Of a DNA stretch of 64,000 nt, positions 53,422 through 63,662 are shown one piece after another. The stretch covers positions 310,001-374,000 of the forward strand of contig NZ_JAHKPI010000020.1 of NCBI RefSeq assembly GCF_018860425.1, in the 5' to 3' direction. Every line of letters starts with the position of its first letter. Position 1 is the first letter of the stretch. The notes beneath the pieces were generated by a model that saw nothing but the letters and a program-made list of their open reading frames with translations, had not been told where the DNA came from and searched no databases. A program made the position numbers and the translations under genes. The stretch is from Marinobacter sp. F3R08. Lineage in GTDB: Bacteria > Pseudomonadota > Gammaproteobacteria > Pseudomonadales > Oleiphilaceae.

Positions 53422-55683
53422 CTAATCGGACGGTTCGACCCGATTGCGGCCGGCTTCCTTGGCGCGATAGAGCGCCTTGTCGGCCAACGTCAGGATCTGT
53501 ATCGGCTCCTCGTCACTGCCAGCCCAGCTGGCAACACCCACAGAAACCGTCAACACCCCAAGATCCCGACCCCGATAGACAATCGGCACCTCCCTGACTG
53601 CGGCACAGAGCTGGTTGGCTTTGTCCCTGGCGGCATCCGATGCCGCTCCCGGCATAACAGCTACAAATTCTTCACCGCCATACCGGCATACAATGTCACT
53701 CTCCCGGAATGCCTTCTGGAGAATGCCCGCAACTATCTTCAGGGCATGATCCCCGGCTTCATGACCGTGAGTATCATTGAACCGCTTGAAGTGATCGATG
53801 TCGACGATCAGCAATGAAAGCGGCAAGCCGTTGCGCTGTGCAACCGCACCTTCATGCTGAAACAGCTGATCGAAGTAGCGACGGTTTTTCAATCCGGTGA
53901 GAGCATCCTCGTAGGAAAACTTATGCAGCTCTTCCCGAAGAGCAATGCTTGAGAGCGTGATACTGATTCTTTGAACTGCCTGTTCCAGTACCGAAAACAA
54001 GCGTGCCGCACTATACTCGGACGCTACCTTTCCGAAGACGTCACCACCCTCTAGCAGCAAAATACCCTCGGTAACATTGCCTTCGCTGGCGGATTCCACC
54101 GTCAGCCAGAAACACAGAGTGCCACAATCAATGTCTTGCGCTTCGCCTTCAGTACCCTGCCACGGTTTGAGTTCCGGCAGTTTCGAGGGTGTGGGGAGGC
54201 CAGCGCTGACCTCCAACAATTCAGGTAGCGAAGTCGGGCTGTCGAACCCCCAGATTGACTCCCGATAGTACCGGTCATCCGGGCTCCGCAGATAAAATGC
54301 GCCCTCAAGAGGGCTGCAAAGATGCGGAAACGCCCTGACCAGCAACGTGAAGGCCTGCGTGAGTCCCAGGCAGTCCTGCAACTCGGTTATCACATCGCTC
54401 AGAATACGGTTCTTCTCGTTTTCAAAGGTCAGCATCCGTACCCTGGACTGCTCGCGGCGAGCCAGAGCCTCGGCTTTCTCGGTACGTTCAGCAACCTGTT
54501 CTTCCAGTGACACGTTCAATCGCTTGAGTGCCTCTTGTGTCCGCGCGTAGTGCCACAATGAAATAATCACCACTGCCAGAGAAAAAAGCAGCATCCCCCA
54601 ACTGACAGGAACCCGCATCCAGGGAATCACCCCGTGAGCCACGGCCATATCCGCAATCAACAGCGCACAGAAAAAACCGAAAGCCAGGAACAGAATCTTC
54701 TGTTCCAGCAGCATAAGACGGATACTGCGCAGCACCACGGCAAAGATGATGATCAGAGAGGCGAGAAACAAGGCATCAAAGGGCGGAAACGTCGACGATA
54801 AATCAAACACGCCAGTCAGGGCGCCAAGCATTGCCCCAGCCAGGTACACAAGATGGACTTTCCAGATCAGGTTGATCACCCAGGGGCGATGACTGGCCAA
54901 CCATTGTTCCAGCAACAGGGCCATGGCCACCGGAAGCACGTAATAGGAGCCTGCGGCGAGGAAGTCCCACATCAAGGGCTTGTAGGCAATCAGCAAACTC
55001 GCCTGGCTTTCGGAAACCAGCATCAAAGCGGAGGCGATGGTGAACAGGGAGAGGCTGGCAAAGGTTCTCTTTTCTGTCTGCAGCAGCGCAAAAATCACAG
55101 ACAGCAAGGCAATCAACGTGGCAAACCCTGCGATCACCAGGGCTTCCAGGGAATTTCTCAGGACATACACTACGAGATCGGGGTGATCCATAATGGAGAT
55201 TTCACCCCATAGGCCGATGTCCGTATAGTTGGAGAACACCCGGAAATACACTGGCTTGCCCCGGTAATTCTCTGGCAACACAACACTATGCCAGGGCCAG
55301 CCTTCAAACTTGCCCCGCCCCTGGTTATCGAACGCTCCGTACTGGTATATGTTTTCGCCATCGACCCAGACCTGGACGATCAGATCAACGCTGAAAATGT
55401 ACAGGACCGGTTCTTGCCAATCGCCAACAGGAAGAGTTACCCGAAACCAGATATTTTCACGGCCATCCCGGCCGGGTGGATTGGAGGGAAAACCAATGCT
55501 TCTCCATTTTTCGGGCGCTTCCTCCAACACCCATTCTGGCACCCCAGCGGCATTGAAGGGCGAATCACCCCAGCGATACTCCCATCCCTGAGTTACTGGC
55601 TGCGATGTGCCATGGGCCAGCGCTGGAGTTGCAAGTGCCAGAAACAGCACTGTAAGCAGACGTAGCAGGCTAATCAGCGGCAT
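53422..55683 (-). CDS. Diguanylate cyclase with 7TMR-DISM sensor
   Basis: The 753-residue protein makes cyclic di-GMP. It has a signal peptide ending PALAHG, a periplasmic jelly-roll-like domain (IWFRVTLPVGDWQEPVLYIF; LIVQVWVDGENIYQYG), seven transmembrane helices of the DISM type (residues about 175-390), a coiled coil (KRLNVSLEEQVAERTEKAEAL), a GAF-like region and a GGDEF domain. The active site is GGEEF with DALTGLKNRRYF upstream; RESD five residues before it is an intact RxxD inhibitory I-site. It is predicted to be active and product-inhibited. The periplasmic ligand, often a sugar or solute, is unknown. Confidence 0.93.
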   Translation of the reverse strand: MPLISLLRLLTVLFLALATPALAHGTSQPVTQGWEYRWGDSPFNAAGVPEWVLEEAPEKWRSIGFPSNPPGRDGRENIWFRVTLPVGDWQEPVLYIFSVDLIVQVWVDGENIYQYGAFDNQGRGKFEGWPWHSVVLPENYRGKPVYFRVFSNYTDIGLWGEISIMDHPDLVVYVLRNSLEALVIAGFATLIALLSVIFALLQTEKRTFASLSLFTIASALMLVSESQASLLIAYKPLMWDFLAAGSYYVLPVAMALLLEQWLASHRPWVINLIWKVHLVYLAGAMLGALTGVFDLSSTFPPFDALFLASLIIIFAVVLRSIRLMLLEQKILFLAFGFFCALLIADMAVAHGVIPWMRVPVSWGMLLFSLAVVIISLWHYARTQEALKRLNVSLEEQVAERTEKAEALARREQSRVRMLTFENEKNRILSDVITELQDCLGLTQAFTLLVRAFPHLCSPLEGAFYLRSPDDRYYRESIWGFDSPTSLPELLEVSAGLPTPSKLPELKPWQGTEGEAQDIDCGTLCFWLTVESASEGNVTEGILLLEGGDVFGKVASEYSAARLFSVLEQAVQRISITLSSIALREELHKFSYEDALTGLKNRRYFDQLFQHEGAVAQRNGLPLSLLIVDIDHFKRFNDTHGHEAGDHALKIVAGILQKAFRESDIVCRYGGEEFVAVMPGAASDAARDKANQLCAAVREVPIVYRGRDLGVLTVSVGVASWAGSDEEPIQILTLADKALYRAKEAGRNRVEPSD

Positions 55684-55777
55684 CAGAATGGGAAACCTGC
55701 GTTTTTGTGAAACCAGATCTGATTATAGCCCAGTCCCCGGGAATTCCGGACACTCATGTCATCGCGGCGCCACCCGG

Positions 55778-56629
55778 TCAGCGTGAAGAACGCCCCATCA
55801 CCAGCAGTGCCAACAAGGCAGAACCGACCATCAGCATAAGCGCCACCGCGTTGAGCACAGGCGTTGACCCCTCCCGAAGGCGGTTGAACAGGGCCACCGT
55901 CAAGGGCGTATCACTGCCCGTGAGCATAACGGTGGTATTGAAGTTCTCAAAGGACATCAGAAATGCCATGGCAGCGGCTCCGAAAATGGATGGCAAAAGC
56001 CAAGGCAACGTAACGGTAAACCATGCCACCAGTGGCGTAGCGCCCAGATTCAGAGCAGCTTCTTCCAGTTGGGGGTCAAATTTTCTCAGACGGGCGGCGA
56101 TCACCAAGGTGCTCAGGGTCGCGATGAAGGCTACCTGCCCCATCACCACCAGGGTCATACCAGGCCGGAACAGATCCAGTTCGATGCCCCAGGCCGCGGA
56201 CACATCATTGGCCATGCCACTGTAGAACACCAGAATGGACACCCCCAAAATGACACCGGGAATCACCAGCGGCAGCAACATAAACAGATACAGAAATTCC
56301 TTGCCACGAAACTGCACCCGTTCAAACAGAACGGCATTGACGCACCCCAGAGCCACGCTTACCAGTGTCACCCAGAAGGCGATCTTGCCACTGACCCAGA
56401 GTGCAGTAAGAAGGCCATCATCATGGAACAGTCCGGTGCGCCCTTCACTGCCATCGGCAAAGAACCAGTCCAGAGAAAAGCCCTTCCAGGGCAGGGAGGG
56501 AAACGGCGCATCGTTGAACGCAAAAACCGCCGTAACCAGAAGGGGCAGCGCCAGGTAAACAAAAAATGCCACCAGATAGGCCAGATATAAACCATCAAAC
56601 AGGCGGGACCGGGGAACCGAGCGAATCAT
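55778..56629 (-). CDS. PotC-type ABC permease (second polyamine-type operon)
   Basis: This 283-residue permease of the spermidine/putrescine class has six transmembrane segments and the EAA loop LEEAALNLGATPLVAWFTVTLPWLLP. The N-terminal GSF-like element is here MIRSVPRSRLFDG. It is the last gene of the operon potD2-potA2-potB2-potC2, four bases after potB2. Transport of spermidine, putrescine or a related amine is expected, but this system diverges from the E. coli Pot proteins and could take another compound. Confidence 0.87.
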   Translation of the reverse strand: MIRSVPRSRLFDGLYLAYLVAFFVYLALPLLVTAVFAFNDAPFPSLPWKGFSLDWFFADGSEGRTGLFHDDGLLTALWVSGKIAFWVTLVSVALGCVNAVLFERVQFRGKEFLYLFMLLPLVIPGVILGVSILVFYSGMANDVSAAWGIELDLFRPGMTLVVMGQVAFIATLSTLVIAARLRKFDPQLEEAALNLGATPLVAWFTVTLPWLLPSIFGAAAMAFLMSFENFNTTVMLTGSDTPLTVALFNRLREGSTPVLNAVALMLMVGSALLALLVMGRSSR

Positions 56630-56633
56630 GATC

Positions 56634-57494
56634 TCACCCCATGACCTTACGCAACGACTGGCCTGAGATCTTCAGCCCCAACCAGACAATAACCGAAGAC
56701 AGCACCAGTAACAGAACGCCAAGTGCCGCGCCCTGCTCCCAGTTGAAGCGGGTGATGAACTGCGTGAATATCTGTTCAGTAAACCAGGCGCTGTCCTTGC
56801 CGCCCATCAATATTGGCGTCAGGTAGCTGCCGAGGGTCAGCATGAACACAACAATACAGCCAGACACGATGCCCGGCATCGCCCAGGGAACGACAATCTC
56901 GCGCAGCACCGTTCCGTGCCCACCGCCCAGATCATAGCCAGCCTCGACAAGGTTCTCATCCATACCGTCCAGGGTTGTAACCAGCGGAACCACCATGAAC
57001 AAGAGCCCGTTGTAGACCAGCCCGACGATCACCGCGACATCGTTGTAGAGCATCTCCACGGGGCCATCCGCCCAACCAAGAGCCTGAAGCCAGGAACTGA
57101 ACAGGCCGCTCTCGCGCAACAGAATCATCCAGCCGTAAGTACGCACTAACTCACTGGCCCAGAAAGGAATCAGACAGGCCAGAAACAGAATTCCCTTTGA
57201 CCGGCCGCGCGCAAGGCGGGCAATGTACCAGGCAATGGGGAAGGCAATCAGCAGGGTCAGGAAGGTGGTGAACAGTGACATCACCCCGGTACGGACAAAC
57301 GTTCGCCAGTAGTAGGACTCGGTGAAGAAGTTCTGATACTGCTCAACCCCCCAGGCAATGGTGTCCCAGCTTTCCCGGACCTGGAACGAGACCCGGAGCA
57401 TCTGCAGATGAGGCAAGAGCACCAGCAACACGATCCATAGCAGGAAAGGTGTGAGCAACAACCAGAGAGATAAACGGCTGACAGACGACTTCAC
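56634..57494 (-). CDS. PotB-type ABC permease (second polyamine-type operon)
   Basis: This 286-residue permease has six helices, LTPFLLWIVLLVLLP at the N-terminus and the EAA loop LVEAGYDLGGGHGTVLREIVVPWAMPGIV. The start is GTG at 57494 in a GTGA overlap with the potA2 stop; the open frame extends upstream within potA2. A wide periplasmic loop after the first helix (EQYQNFFTESYYWRTF) is typical of PotB. Confidence 0.88.
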   Translation of the reverse strand: MKSSVSRLSLWLLLTPFLLWIVLLVLLPHLQMLRVSFQVRESWDTIAWGVEQYQNFFTESYYWRTFVRTGVMSLFTTFLTLLIAFPIAWYIARLARGRSKGILFLACLIPFWASELVRTYGWMILLRESGLFSSWLQALGWADGPVEMLYNDVAVIVGLVYNGLLFMVVPLVTTLDGMDENLVEAGYDLGGGHGTVLREIVVPWAMPGIVSGCIVVFMLTLGSYLTPILMGGKDSAWFTEQIFTQFITRFNWEQGAALGVLLLVLSSVIVWLGLKISGQSLRKVMG

Positions 57495-58585
57495 AGGCTG
57501 TCGGCTCCAAAGACCCTGGCAAGAGTCGGGTTCCAGGCCAGCCGGATTGATGAATCGGCAGACAGTCTCGGCGCCGACCCATCCTGCGGCAGCCGGGCAT
57601 AGACTGGCTGACCGCCACACTCTGCCTCGACCCGGCTATTGGCGCCGTCAAACAGAGTGGTACGCACAGTGGCCTGCATCGCCGAATAACCCGAATTGAG
57701 GGCATCCCCCGAGAGCACGAGCGACTCAGGACGGATGTAGAGCTCGGCTCTCTGACCACGCTTCAGATTGTCCGATGCCACCCTGCCCTGGACCAGGGTA
57801 CCGTCATCCAGGCGAACGTCCGCCAGATTGTCCCTAACGGCCAACAACTCCCCCGAAAGGCGATTATTGTCGCCAACAAAGCCGGCCACAAAGGGGGTTT
57901 CCGGCTCCCGGTATAGCTCCTCCGGCGGCGCCACCTGATCAAACCGGCCATCCCGCATGACGGCGACCTGATCCGACATCACCATGGCTTCCGATTGGTC
58001 ATGGGTGATATACACGAAGGTGGTCCCGAACTGCTTCTGGAGGTGTTTGAGTTCCACCTTCATCTGCTCACGGAGTTTCAGGTCGAGGGCGCCGAGGGGT
58101 TCATCCAGCAGCAGGAGCGTGGGCTCCAGCACCAGGCAGCGAGCCAGAGCCACCCGCTGCCGCTGGCCACCGGATAACTCCTGTGGGTTACGGTGTTCAA
58201 GATCTGGCAGGCCAACCTGTTCCAGTACCCGTGCGGTTCGCTTCCGGCGCTCTGCCAGCGGAATCTTGCGCCGCTTCAGGCCGTACCCGATATTGTCACC
58301 CACGGACATGGTGGGAAACAGGGCCAGATGCTGAAAGACCATATTCACCGGCCGGTGGTTCGGAGGCACATCGTTCATGCGCTGCCCGCGAATATGGATA
58401 TTCCCGTCGTCAGGTTTATCGAATCCGGCCAGCATTCGTAAAAGGGTCGTCTTGCCGCAGCCTGAGGGGCCCAGAATGGAGAAAAACGTGCCCGCAGGCA
58501 CGTCAAAGGATACATGATCCACCGCGGCATTATTGCCAAAACGGCGGACCAACCCCTCACAAAAAAGGTCTGAATCCATTCCCAT
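57491..58585 (-). CDS. PotA-type ABC ATPase (second polyamine-type operon)
   Basis: This 364-residue ATPase has Walker [11 protein letters not shown]-loop VFQHLALFPTMSV, signature LSGGQRQRVALARCL and Walker [13 protein letters not shown]. The C-terminal 120 residues form the TOBE domain with ELYIRPESL. The ATG at 58585 is likely; 58579 is an alternative. It follows the binding-protein gene after a few bases. ATPases of this type hydrolyse ATP for import of spermidine, putrescine or related cations. Confidence 0.88.
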   Translation of the reverse strand: MGMDSDLFCEGLVRRFGNNAAVDHVSFDVPAGTFFSILGPSGCGKTTLLRMLAGFDKPDDGNIHIRGQRMNDVPPNHRPVNMVFQHLALFPTMSVGDNIGYGLKRRKIPLAERRKRTARVLEQVGLPDLEHRNPQELSGGQRQRVALARCLVLEPTLLLLDEPLGALDLKLREQMKVELKHLQKQFGTTFVYITHDQSEAMVMSDQVAVMRDGRFDQVAPPEELYREPETPFVAGFVGDNNRLSGELLAVRDNLADVRLDDGTLVQGRVASDNLKRGQRAELYIRPESLVLSGDALNSGYSAMQATVRTTLFDGANSRVEAECGGQPVYARLPQDGSAPRLSADSSIRLAWNPTLARVFGADSL

Positions 58586-58590
58586 ATGAA

Positions 58591-59676
58591 TCAGTTCGCT
58601 GCCTGGACGCGGTCCAGCACCTGCCCTTCCATGGTTTCCAGTCCCGGCGGCACCGGCGGATACCATTTGATATTACTGATCGCAGCGTCATTGAAACTGT
58701 CTCGATAGGCGTCCCGCAGATCCGCCTTCACAAACTCGTCCGCACCCTTGGAGGCGGTAAAGTTGCCCGACGCATTGGTGATACGGGCGGCAATTTCCGG
58801 CTGCATTACAAAATTGATCCATTTGTAGGCGGCCTCTTCATTCTCACTGCGACGGGGGATGGCGAAGGTATCAATCCAACCCAGTGCTCCGGATTCCGGA
58901 GCAACAAATCCGATATCAGGGTTCTCGGCATTCAGCTTCCAGCCACCGGCATCCCACGCCATAGCCGCTTTCACCTCACCTGTGCGCAGCAGAGACAGCA
59001 ATTGATCACCACCGGTCCAGTAGGTTTTCACATTGCTCTTGCAGTCAATCAGTTTGCTTTCCACTTTTGTCATGATGTCCTGGTAGGCATCGCGATCAGA
59101 ATAGGCCGCAAACGGATCCATGCCCATAGCGAAGGCAAAGCCGATCAGGGTTGGCCGCTTGAGTCGATAGCTGACCTGGCCTTCAACGCCGGCGTCACAA
59201 AGATCGGTGTAGTCGGTCACCGTATCCGCCACATCATTGTGGACAATCAGACCGCTGGTACCCCAAACCGAGGGTACCCCGTAATACTTGCCATCCAGCT
59301 CGGTGGAATCCTGAGTGGCCTTGACCATCGATGACTGCAGCTGATCCGTGTTCACGCGACTGAAATCGATGGGCTTATAAATATTGAACTGGCGCTGGAC
59401 ACCAACGATGCGGTCCTGGCTCGGTTGGGCCAGATCAAACCCGGCACCACCGGTGGCACGAAGTTTGGAAATCATATCTTCGTTGTTGGACAGCGTGACC
59501 TGCACATCGATGCCGGTTTCTTCCTCAAACTGGGCAACAACATCGTCCGGGGCATAGCCACCCCAGGTGATCAGGCGCAGCTCTTCAGCCAGAGCGCTCC
59601 CCGAGAAGCCTGCAGTGGCAAGCGCTGCAGACAGCAACAATGCGTGGTTCCGTATCAAACGTGAGGGCTTGATCAT
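58591..59676 (-). CDS. PotD-type extracellular solute-binding protein (second operon)
   Basis: This 361-residue protein has a Sec signal (ending SALAEE) with no lipobox. The mature start LRLITWGGYAPDDVVAQFEEETGIDV is the polyamine/iron-type family start; PSVWGTSGLIVHNDVAD, TYWTGGDQLLSLLRTGEVKAAMAWD and GWIDTFAIPRRSENEEAAYKW are in the positions of PotD/PotF ligand residues. It is the first gene of its operon. It is clearly less similar to E. coli PotD than the neighbouring binding protein, so its ligand may differ. Confidence 0.87.
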   Translation of the reverse strand: MIKPSRLIRNHALLLSAALATAGFSGSALAEELRLITWGGYAPDDVVAQFEEETGIDVQVTLSNNEDMISKLRATGGAGFDLAQPSQDRIVGVQRQFNIYKPIDFSRVNTDQLQSSMVKATQDSTELDGKYYGVPSVWGTSGLIVHNDVADTVTDYTDLCDAGVEGQVSYRLKRPTLIGFAFAMGMDPFAAYSDRDAYQDIMTKVESKLIDCKSNVKTYWTGGDQLLSLLRTGEVKAAMAWDAGGWKLNAENPDIGFVAPESGALGWIDTFAIPRRSENEEAAYKWINFVMQPEIAARITNASGNFTASKGADEFVKADLRDAYRDSFNDAAISNIKWYPPVPPGLETMEGQVLDRVQAAN

Positions 59677-59770
59677 AACGTGTCCTTACTGATGGCAAGT
59701 TCAGAAGTTTGCTAACCATTGGTTATCAGAAAGTTATACACCATGTATTACAGTTTTGTGAAACCCCGGT

Positions 59771-59798
59771 CAAAAAAAACGGAGACCGCAGCCTCCGT
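59771..59798 (-). terminator. Intrinsic terminator of the potABCD operon
   Basis: On the minus strand ACGGAG and CTCCGT form a 6-bp stem (59793-59798 with 59779-59784) with an 8-nt loop, followed by eight T's. It ends the upstream potABCD transcript before the second polyamine-type operon. Confidence 0.8.
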
Positions 59799-59828
59799 AT
59801 TCACTCATGCCATGAAGTACCAGAGCAT

Positions 59829-60869
59829 TTAACGCCCGGACTTCAGCATTTCCCAGTATTTGGCATATACCTGCAGAGCGTCGTCACCAATGTCGGTCTG
59901 AAACTCCGCGTTGATCATATCCGTGGCATTCGGATAGCTTGCCCGGTTGTTCGCGACTTCGTCCGGCAGAAGTGCCCGCGCCGCCAGGTTCGGTGTGGCA
60001 TACCCGATTTCCTCGCTGATCAGTGCGGAAATCTCAGGCTGGAGCACAAAACTGATGAACTGATGGGCGGCTTCAGGGTTTTTGGCGTTCTTTGGAATCA
60101 CGAAGCTGTCGAGCCAGGCGATGATGCCTTCCTCCGGATAGACGTAGTCAAGAGACGCCATCGTGTCCTTGGCCATCACCGCCTCACCGTTCCAGATCAT
60201 GCCGACATCAGTCTCGCCTTCAAGGTACGGCATGCGAGGTGCATCCGAGTTAAAGGTGCGTACCGAAGGCATCAGCTCGGAGAGCTTTTCATAGGCTGCT
60301 TCGATTTCATCCGGGTTGGTACTGTTCCCAGAGTATCCCAGCACCCGCAGGCCAACGTGAAAGACTTCCCGCATGTCGTTAGTGAGCATTACCCTGCCAT
60401 CAAAGCGATCGTCCCAAAGATCCTCCCAGGCCGTCACAGGTTCACCTTCGATATCAGAAGCGTCGACCGCCAGACCGGTAGTGCCCCAGAGATAGGGAAC
60501 CGAGAATTTGTTCTCGGGATCGATATCCAGATTGACCAGCTCCGGATCCAGGTTATCGAAGCCCTCGATTTTGCTGCGATCAATCGGCAGCAGCAGGCCT
60601 TCCTGACGCATCTTGCTGACATAGTATGTTGACGGCACCGCAAGGTCATAGGCTGCGCTGTCATCCAGCAGCTTCAGACGGGCATACATCGCTTCGTTGC
60701 TATCATAGGTGGTGTAGACCACCTGAACGCCGGTTTCCTCGGTAAACCGGTCAAGCACTTCCTGGGGCATGTACTCTGACCAGTTATAGAGGTTGAGAAC
60801 CTGAGGTTCCTCGGAACTGCAACCCGTTAATCCCACTGCCAGCATGCCGGCCAGTGCCAGTTTCTTCAT
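59829..60869 (-). CDS. potD: Spermidine/putrescine-binding lipoprotein PotD
   Basis: The 346-residue binding protein is a lipoprotein (lipobox LTGC, Cys17). The mature region runs NLYNWSEYMPQEVLDRFTEE, VVYTTYDSNEAMYARLK and DLAVPSTYYVSKMRQEG, then SVPYLWGTTGLAV, MIWNGEAVMA and GYATPNLAARALLPDEVANN. Each corresponds to E. coli PotD, with the ligand-binding Trp, Tyr, Asp and Glu residues kept. It overlaps potC by 4 bp. Spermidine uptake is the expected role. E. coli PotD is cleaved, while this copy is lipid-anchored. Confidence 0.93.
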   Translation of the reverse strand: MKKLALAGMLAVGLTGCSSEEPQVLNLYNWSEYMPQEVLDRFTEETGVQVVYTTYDSNEAMYARLKLLDDSAAYDLAVPSTYYVSKMRQEGLLLPIDRSKIEGFDNLDPELVNLDIDPENKFSVPYLWGTTGLAVDASDIEGEPVTAWEDLWDDRFDGRVMLTNDMREVFHVGLRVLGYSGNSTNPDEIEAAYEKLSELMPSVRTFNSDAPRMPYLEGETDVGMIWNGEAVMAKDTMASLDYVYPEEGIIAWLDSFVIPKNAKNPEAAHQFISFVLQPEISALISEEIGYATPNLAARALLPDEVANNRASYPNATDMINAEFQTDIGDDALQVYAKYWEMLKSGR

Positions 60870-61639
60870 CGTTTACTCCTTATCAGAATCCATTGAGACA
60901 ACATCAGCATAACCAGTGAAAACACGAGCAACAGTGCGCCCAGGGCATTCACTTCCGGCTTCAGACCCACACGCACCATCGAGTAGATGCGTAAAGGAAG
61001 GATTTCGTAACTGGGCCCGCTGACGAAGGTACTGACCACGACATCATCGAGTGACAGGGTAAACCCCAGCAGCCAGCCTGCCAGCAACGCCGGCATGATC
61101 ACCGGAATCAGCACGGTTCGGGTCATGGTAAAATCCGAAGCACCAAGGTCCCGTGCCGCTTCAGGCAGGCTATCGTCAAAGCCGCTTAAACGGGCCAGCA
61201 CCGTGATTACCACAAAGGGCAGGCAAAAAGTTACATGGGCCAACAGCAGGGATACGTACCCGAGCTGCAACCCCACCAGCAGAAACAGGGCCAGTAGCGA
61301 AATGGCCAGCACAATCTCCGGTGACATCATCACCACAAACAGCATTCCGTTGAGCAGTTTTTTGCCTCGAAACCTGTAACGATGCAGAGCCAAAGCCGTC
61401 AGGGCGCCAATCACTGTAGACACAGTTGCCGCAGACAGGGCAAGCCAAAGGGAATTCCAGATGGCGTTTACCATGGCCCGGTTATTGAAAAGCGCCTCAT
61501 ACCAGCGCAGGCTGAGCCCACCCCAGGCATAGCCTGTACGCGATTCATTGAACGAGAACACCACGAGCACCACGACAGGCACATAAAGCAGGATGTAGAT
61601 GAGGGTCAGGTAGGTGCGGGGTAGCCATTGAGTCATCAC
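60866..61639 (-). CDS. potC: Spermidine/putrescine ABC permease PotC
   Basis: This 257-residue permease has six helices. TLIYILLYVPVVVLVVFSFNESR begins it, and the EAA loop is LPEAARDLGASDFTMTRTVLIPVIMPALL. TLSLDDVVVSTFVSGPSYEILP is characteristic of PotC. It overlaps potB (ATGA) and potD (ATGA), so all are coupled. Confidence 0.93.
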   Translation of the reverse strand: MMTQWLPRTYLTLIYILLYVPVVVLVVFSFNESRTGYAWGGLSLRWYEALFNNRAMVNAIWNSLWLALSAATVSTVIGALTALALHRYRFRGKKLLNGMLFVVMMSPEIVLAISLLALFLLVGLQLGYVSLLLAHVTFCLPFVVITVLARLSGFDDSLPEAARDLGASDFTMTRTVLIPVIMPALLAGWLLGFTLSLDDVVVSTFVSGPSYEILPLRIYSMVRVGLKPEVNALGALLLVFSLVMLMLSQWILIRSKR

Positions 61640-62493
61640 GCGCCCTCTTCGCCGATACGCTGCTTGCTCAACCGGTGCGCAAATATAAGTAGCGCCATGG
61701 TCACCGTGAGAACGATGCTGGCCGCAGCACCAAAGGGCCAGTTACGGGCATCGAGGAACTGGTTCTTGATGACATTCCCCACCAGCAGATTGCGGGAACC
61801 ACCGAGAATATCCGGGACAAAAAAGAGCCCCATGGCTGGTAGCAAAACCAGCATCACACCAGCCAGAACGCCCGGCAACGTAAGTGGAACAATCACATGA
61901 ACAAAGGTGGACAACCGGCCGGCACCCAGATCATGGGAGGCCAGCAGAATTTCCTGCTTGAGATCCTCGAACACCGAATACAGCGGCAGGATCATGAACG
62001 GCAGCAACAGATACACCAGACCAATAATGACCGCCCCTTCGGTATAGAGCAGCTGCAGAGGCTCGTCGATCAGCCCCACCGACATTAACGCGCTGTTGAG
62101 CAAACCGTTGGTGGCCAGGATCAGCTTGAGAGCGTACGTCCGCACCAGGGAGTTGGTCCAGAAGGGTACGATCAGAAGAAAGATCAATATCAGTTGCCTC
62201 TGCCTGCCCACCCTGGACAACGCCCAGGCAAAAGGATAGCCAATCAGCAGGCATACCAGGGTAGTCATTCCGGCCATGTACAACGAGTGCAGGAATACTT
62301 CCAGGTACAGGGGATCAAACAGCTGCCCATAGGCATCAAGATTCAGGGGCAGGGACAGAAACGAAACCGGATCCCGGGTCATCACACTGGCACCCACCAC
62401 CAGCAGGTTCGGTGCCAACACCAGGAACAACAGCCAGCCCCAGACCAGGATCAGGACAGCCGTTTTGAACGGCTGCTGCATAACGCTACGCAT
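61636..62493 (-). CDS. potB: Spermidine/putrescine ABC permease PotB
   Basis: This 285-residue permease has six helices, with the EAA loop [28 protein letters not shown] and the following [25 protein letters not shown] at 62493 overlaps the potA stop by 8 bp; an ATG at 62481 is also possible. The order potA-potB-potC-potD is the same as E. coli potABCD. Confidence 0.92.
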   Translation of the reverse strand: MRSVMQQPFKTAVLILVWGWLLFLVLAPNLLVVGASVMTRDPVSFLSLPLNLDAYGQLFDPLYLEVFLHSLYMAGMTTLVCLLIGYPFAWALSRVGRQRQLILIFLLIVPFWTNSLVRTYALKLILATNGLLNSALMSVGLIDEPLQLLYTEGAVIIGLVYLLLPFMILPLYSVFEDLKQEILLASHDLGAGRLSTFVHVIVPLTLPGVLAGVMLVLLPAMGLFFVPDILGGSRNLLVGNVIKNQFLDARNWPFGAAASIVLTVTMALLIFAHRLSKQRIGEEGA

Positions 62494-63607
62494 CGGTCGA
62501 CAGATCCGCGTCGCCACCCTGGCCGGCTTCCTGGGGAAGCAGCCACTCCCAGCCATCAACCCAGCTCACTTTGACCGGTTCTCCGAGCCGATAATCAAAG
62601 GCAGGGTCATCCTCGTCAAAAAATTCACTGGCCAGAACTTCGGTGCCGTCGTCGAGATTGATCACCGAATCCAGAGTACTCCCTTTATAGTTGCGTTCGA
62701 CAACCTTGCCTGCAACACCCTGCGCATTATCCGGTTCCAGAACCCGGATATCCTCCGGTCGAAGCAGCACGTGCAAACTCTGCTTTTCGTGCACAGGGAA
62801 ATCCGGACGGCGCAGGGTTCGTTTGAGCCCAAAAACATCCACCGAAATAAAACCATCCTGAACCGAATCCACCGTTCCCGGAAAAAAGTTGGTCTCGCCC
62901 ACAAAACGGGCCGTAAACAGATTGGCCGGCCGCTCATAGACCTCCCGGGGTGTTCCCAATTGCTGTACCAGGCCATCTTTGAGCACAACCACACGATCGG
63001 ACATCGACAGCGCCTCTTCCTGATCGTGGGTCACGAAAACAAAGGTGATCCCCAGCTCCCGCTGCAGTCGTTTGAGCTCTACCTGCATGGTTCGGCGCAG
63101 CTTGTAGTCCAGAGCAGACAGTGGTTCATCCAGCAGCAACAGACGCGGCCGTTTGACCACGGCACGGGCAATCGCAACCCGTTGCTGCTGCCCACCGGAA
63201 AGCTGATGGGGTTTACGACGGGCGAAATCCTGCAACTGAACCATGGCAAGCGCTTCATCGACACGCTGACGAATCTCGTCTTTGGGACGCTTCTCCATTT
63301 TCAGGCCATAAGCCACGTTGTCGAATACCGACATATGGGGAAACAAGGCGTAATGCTGAAATACGGTATTCAGTGGCCGGTGTTCCGGGGCGGTGTGCGT
63401 GAGATCATCGCCCGCCAGGGTGATCTTACCCTCGTCAGGATGTTCAAAACCTGCCATCAGGCGCAACAAAGTGGTTTTACCGCAACCTGACGGCCCCAAC
63501 AGAGTAATGAACTCGCCGTCGAAGATCTCAAGATCCAGACCGTCAAGTACTGTTTTGCCACCGAATTGCTTGGAAAGATTGGTCAGAGATAGCAGTGTCT
63601 GTTTCAT
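62486..63607 (-). CDS. potA: Spermidine/putrescine ABC ATPase PotA
   Basis: This 373-residue ATPase has Walker [11 protein letters not shown]-loop [21 protein letters not shown], signature [15 protein letters not shown] and Walker [13 protein letters not shown] with SALDYKLRR next to it. The C-terminal TOBE domain includes [15 protein letters not shown] at 63607 is preferred over the longer frame to 63670. It is first in its operon and separated from the TRAP gene by a 142-bp gap with a terminator. Confidence 0.93.
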   Translation of the reverse strand: MKQTLLSLTNLSKQFGGKTVLDGLDLEIFDGEFITLLGPSGCGKTTLLRLMAGFEHPDEGKITLAGDDLTHTAPEHRPLNTVFQHYALFPHMSVFDNVAYGLKMEKRPKDEIRQRVDEALAMVQLQDFARRKPHQLSGGQQQRVAIARAVVKRPRLLLLDEPLSALDYKLRRTMQVELKRLQRELGITFVFVTHDQEEALSMSDRVVVLKDGLVQQLGTPREVYERPANLFTARFVGETNFFPGTVDSVQDGFISVDVFGLKRTLRRPDFPVHEKQSLHVLLRPEDIRVLEPDNAQGVAGKVVERNYKGSTLDSVINLDDGTEVLASEFFDEDDPAFDYRLGEPVKVSWVDGWEWLLPQEAGQGGDADLSTDA

Positions 63608-63662
63608 CGGCGCTGCCCAAAGAATGAGCGGCCTATTTTTCCAGAAACCGACACAAACAGAA

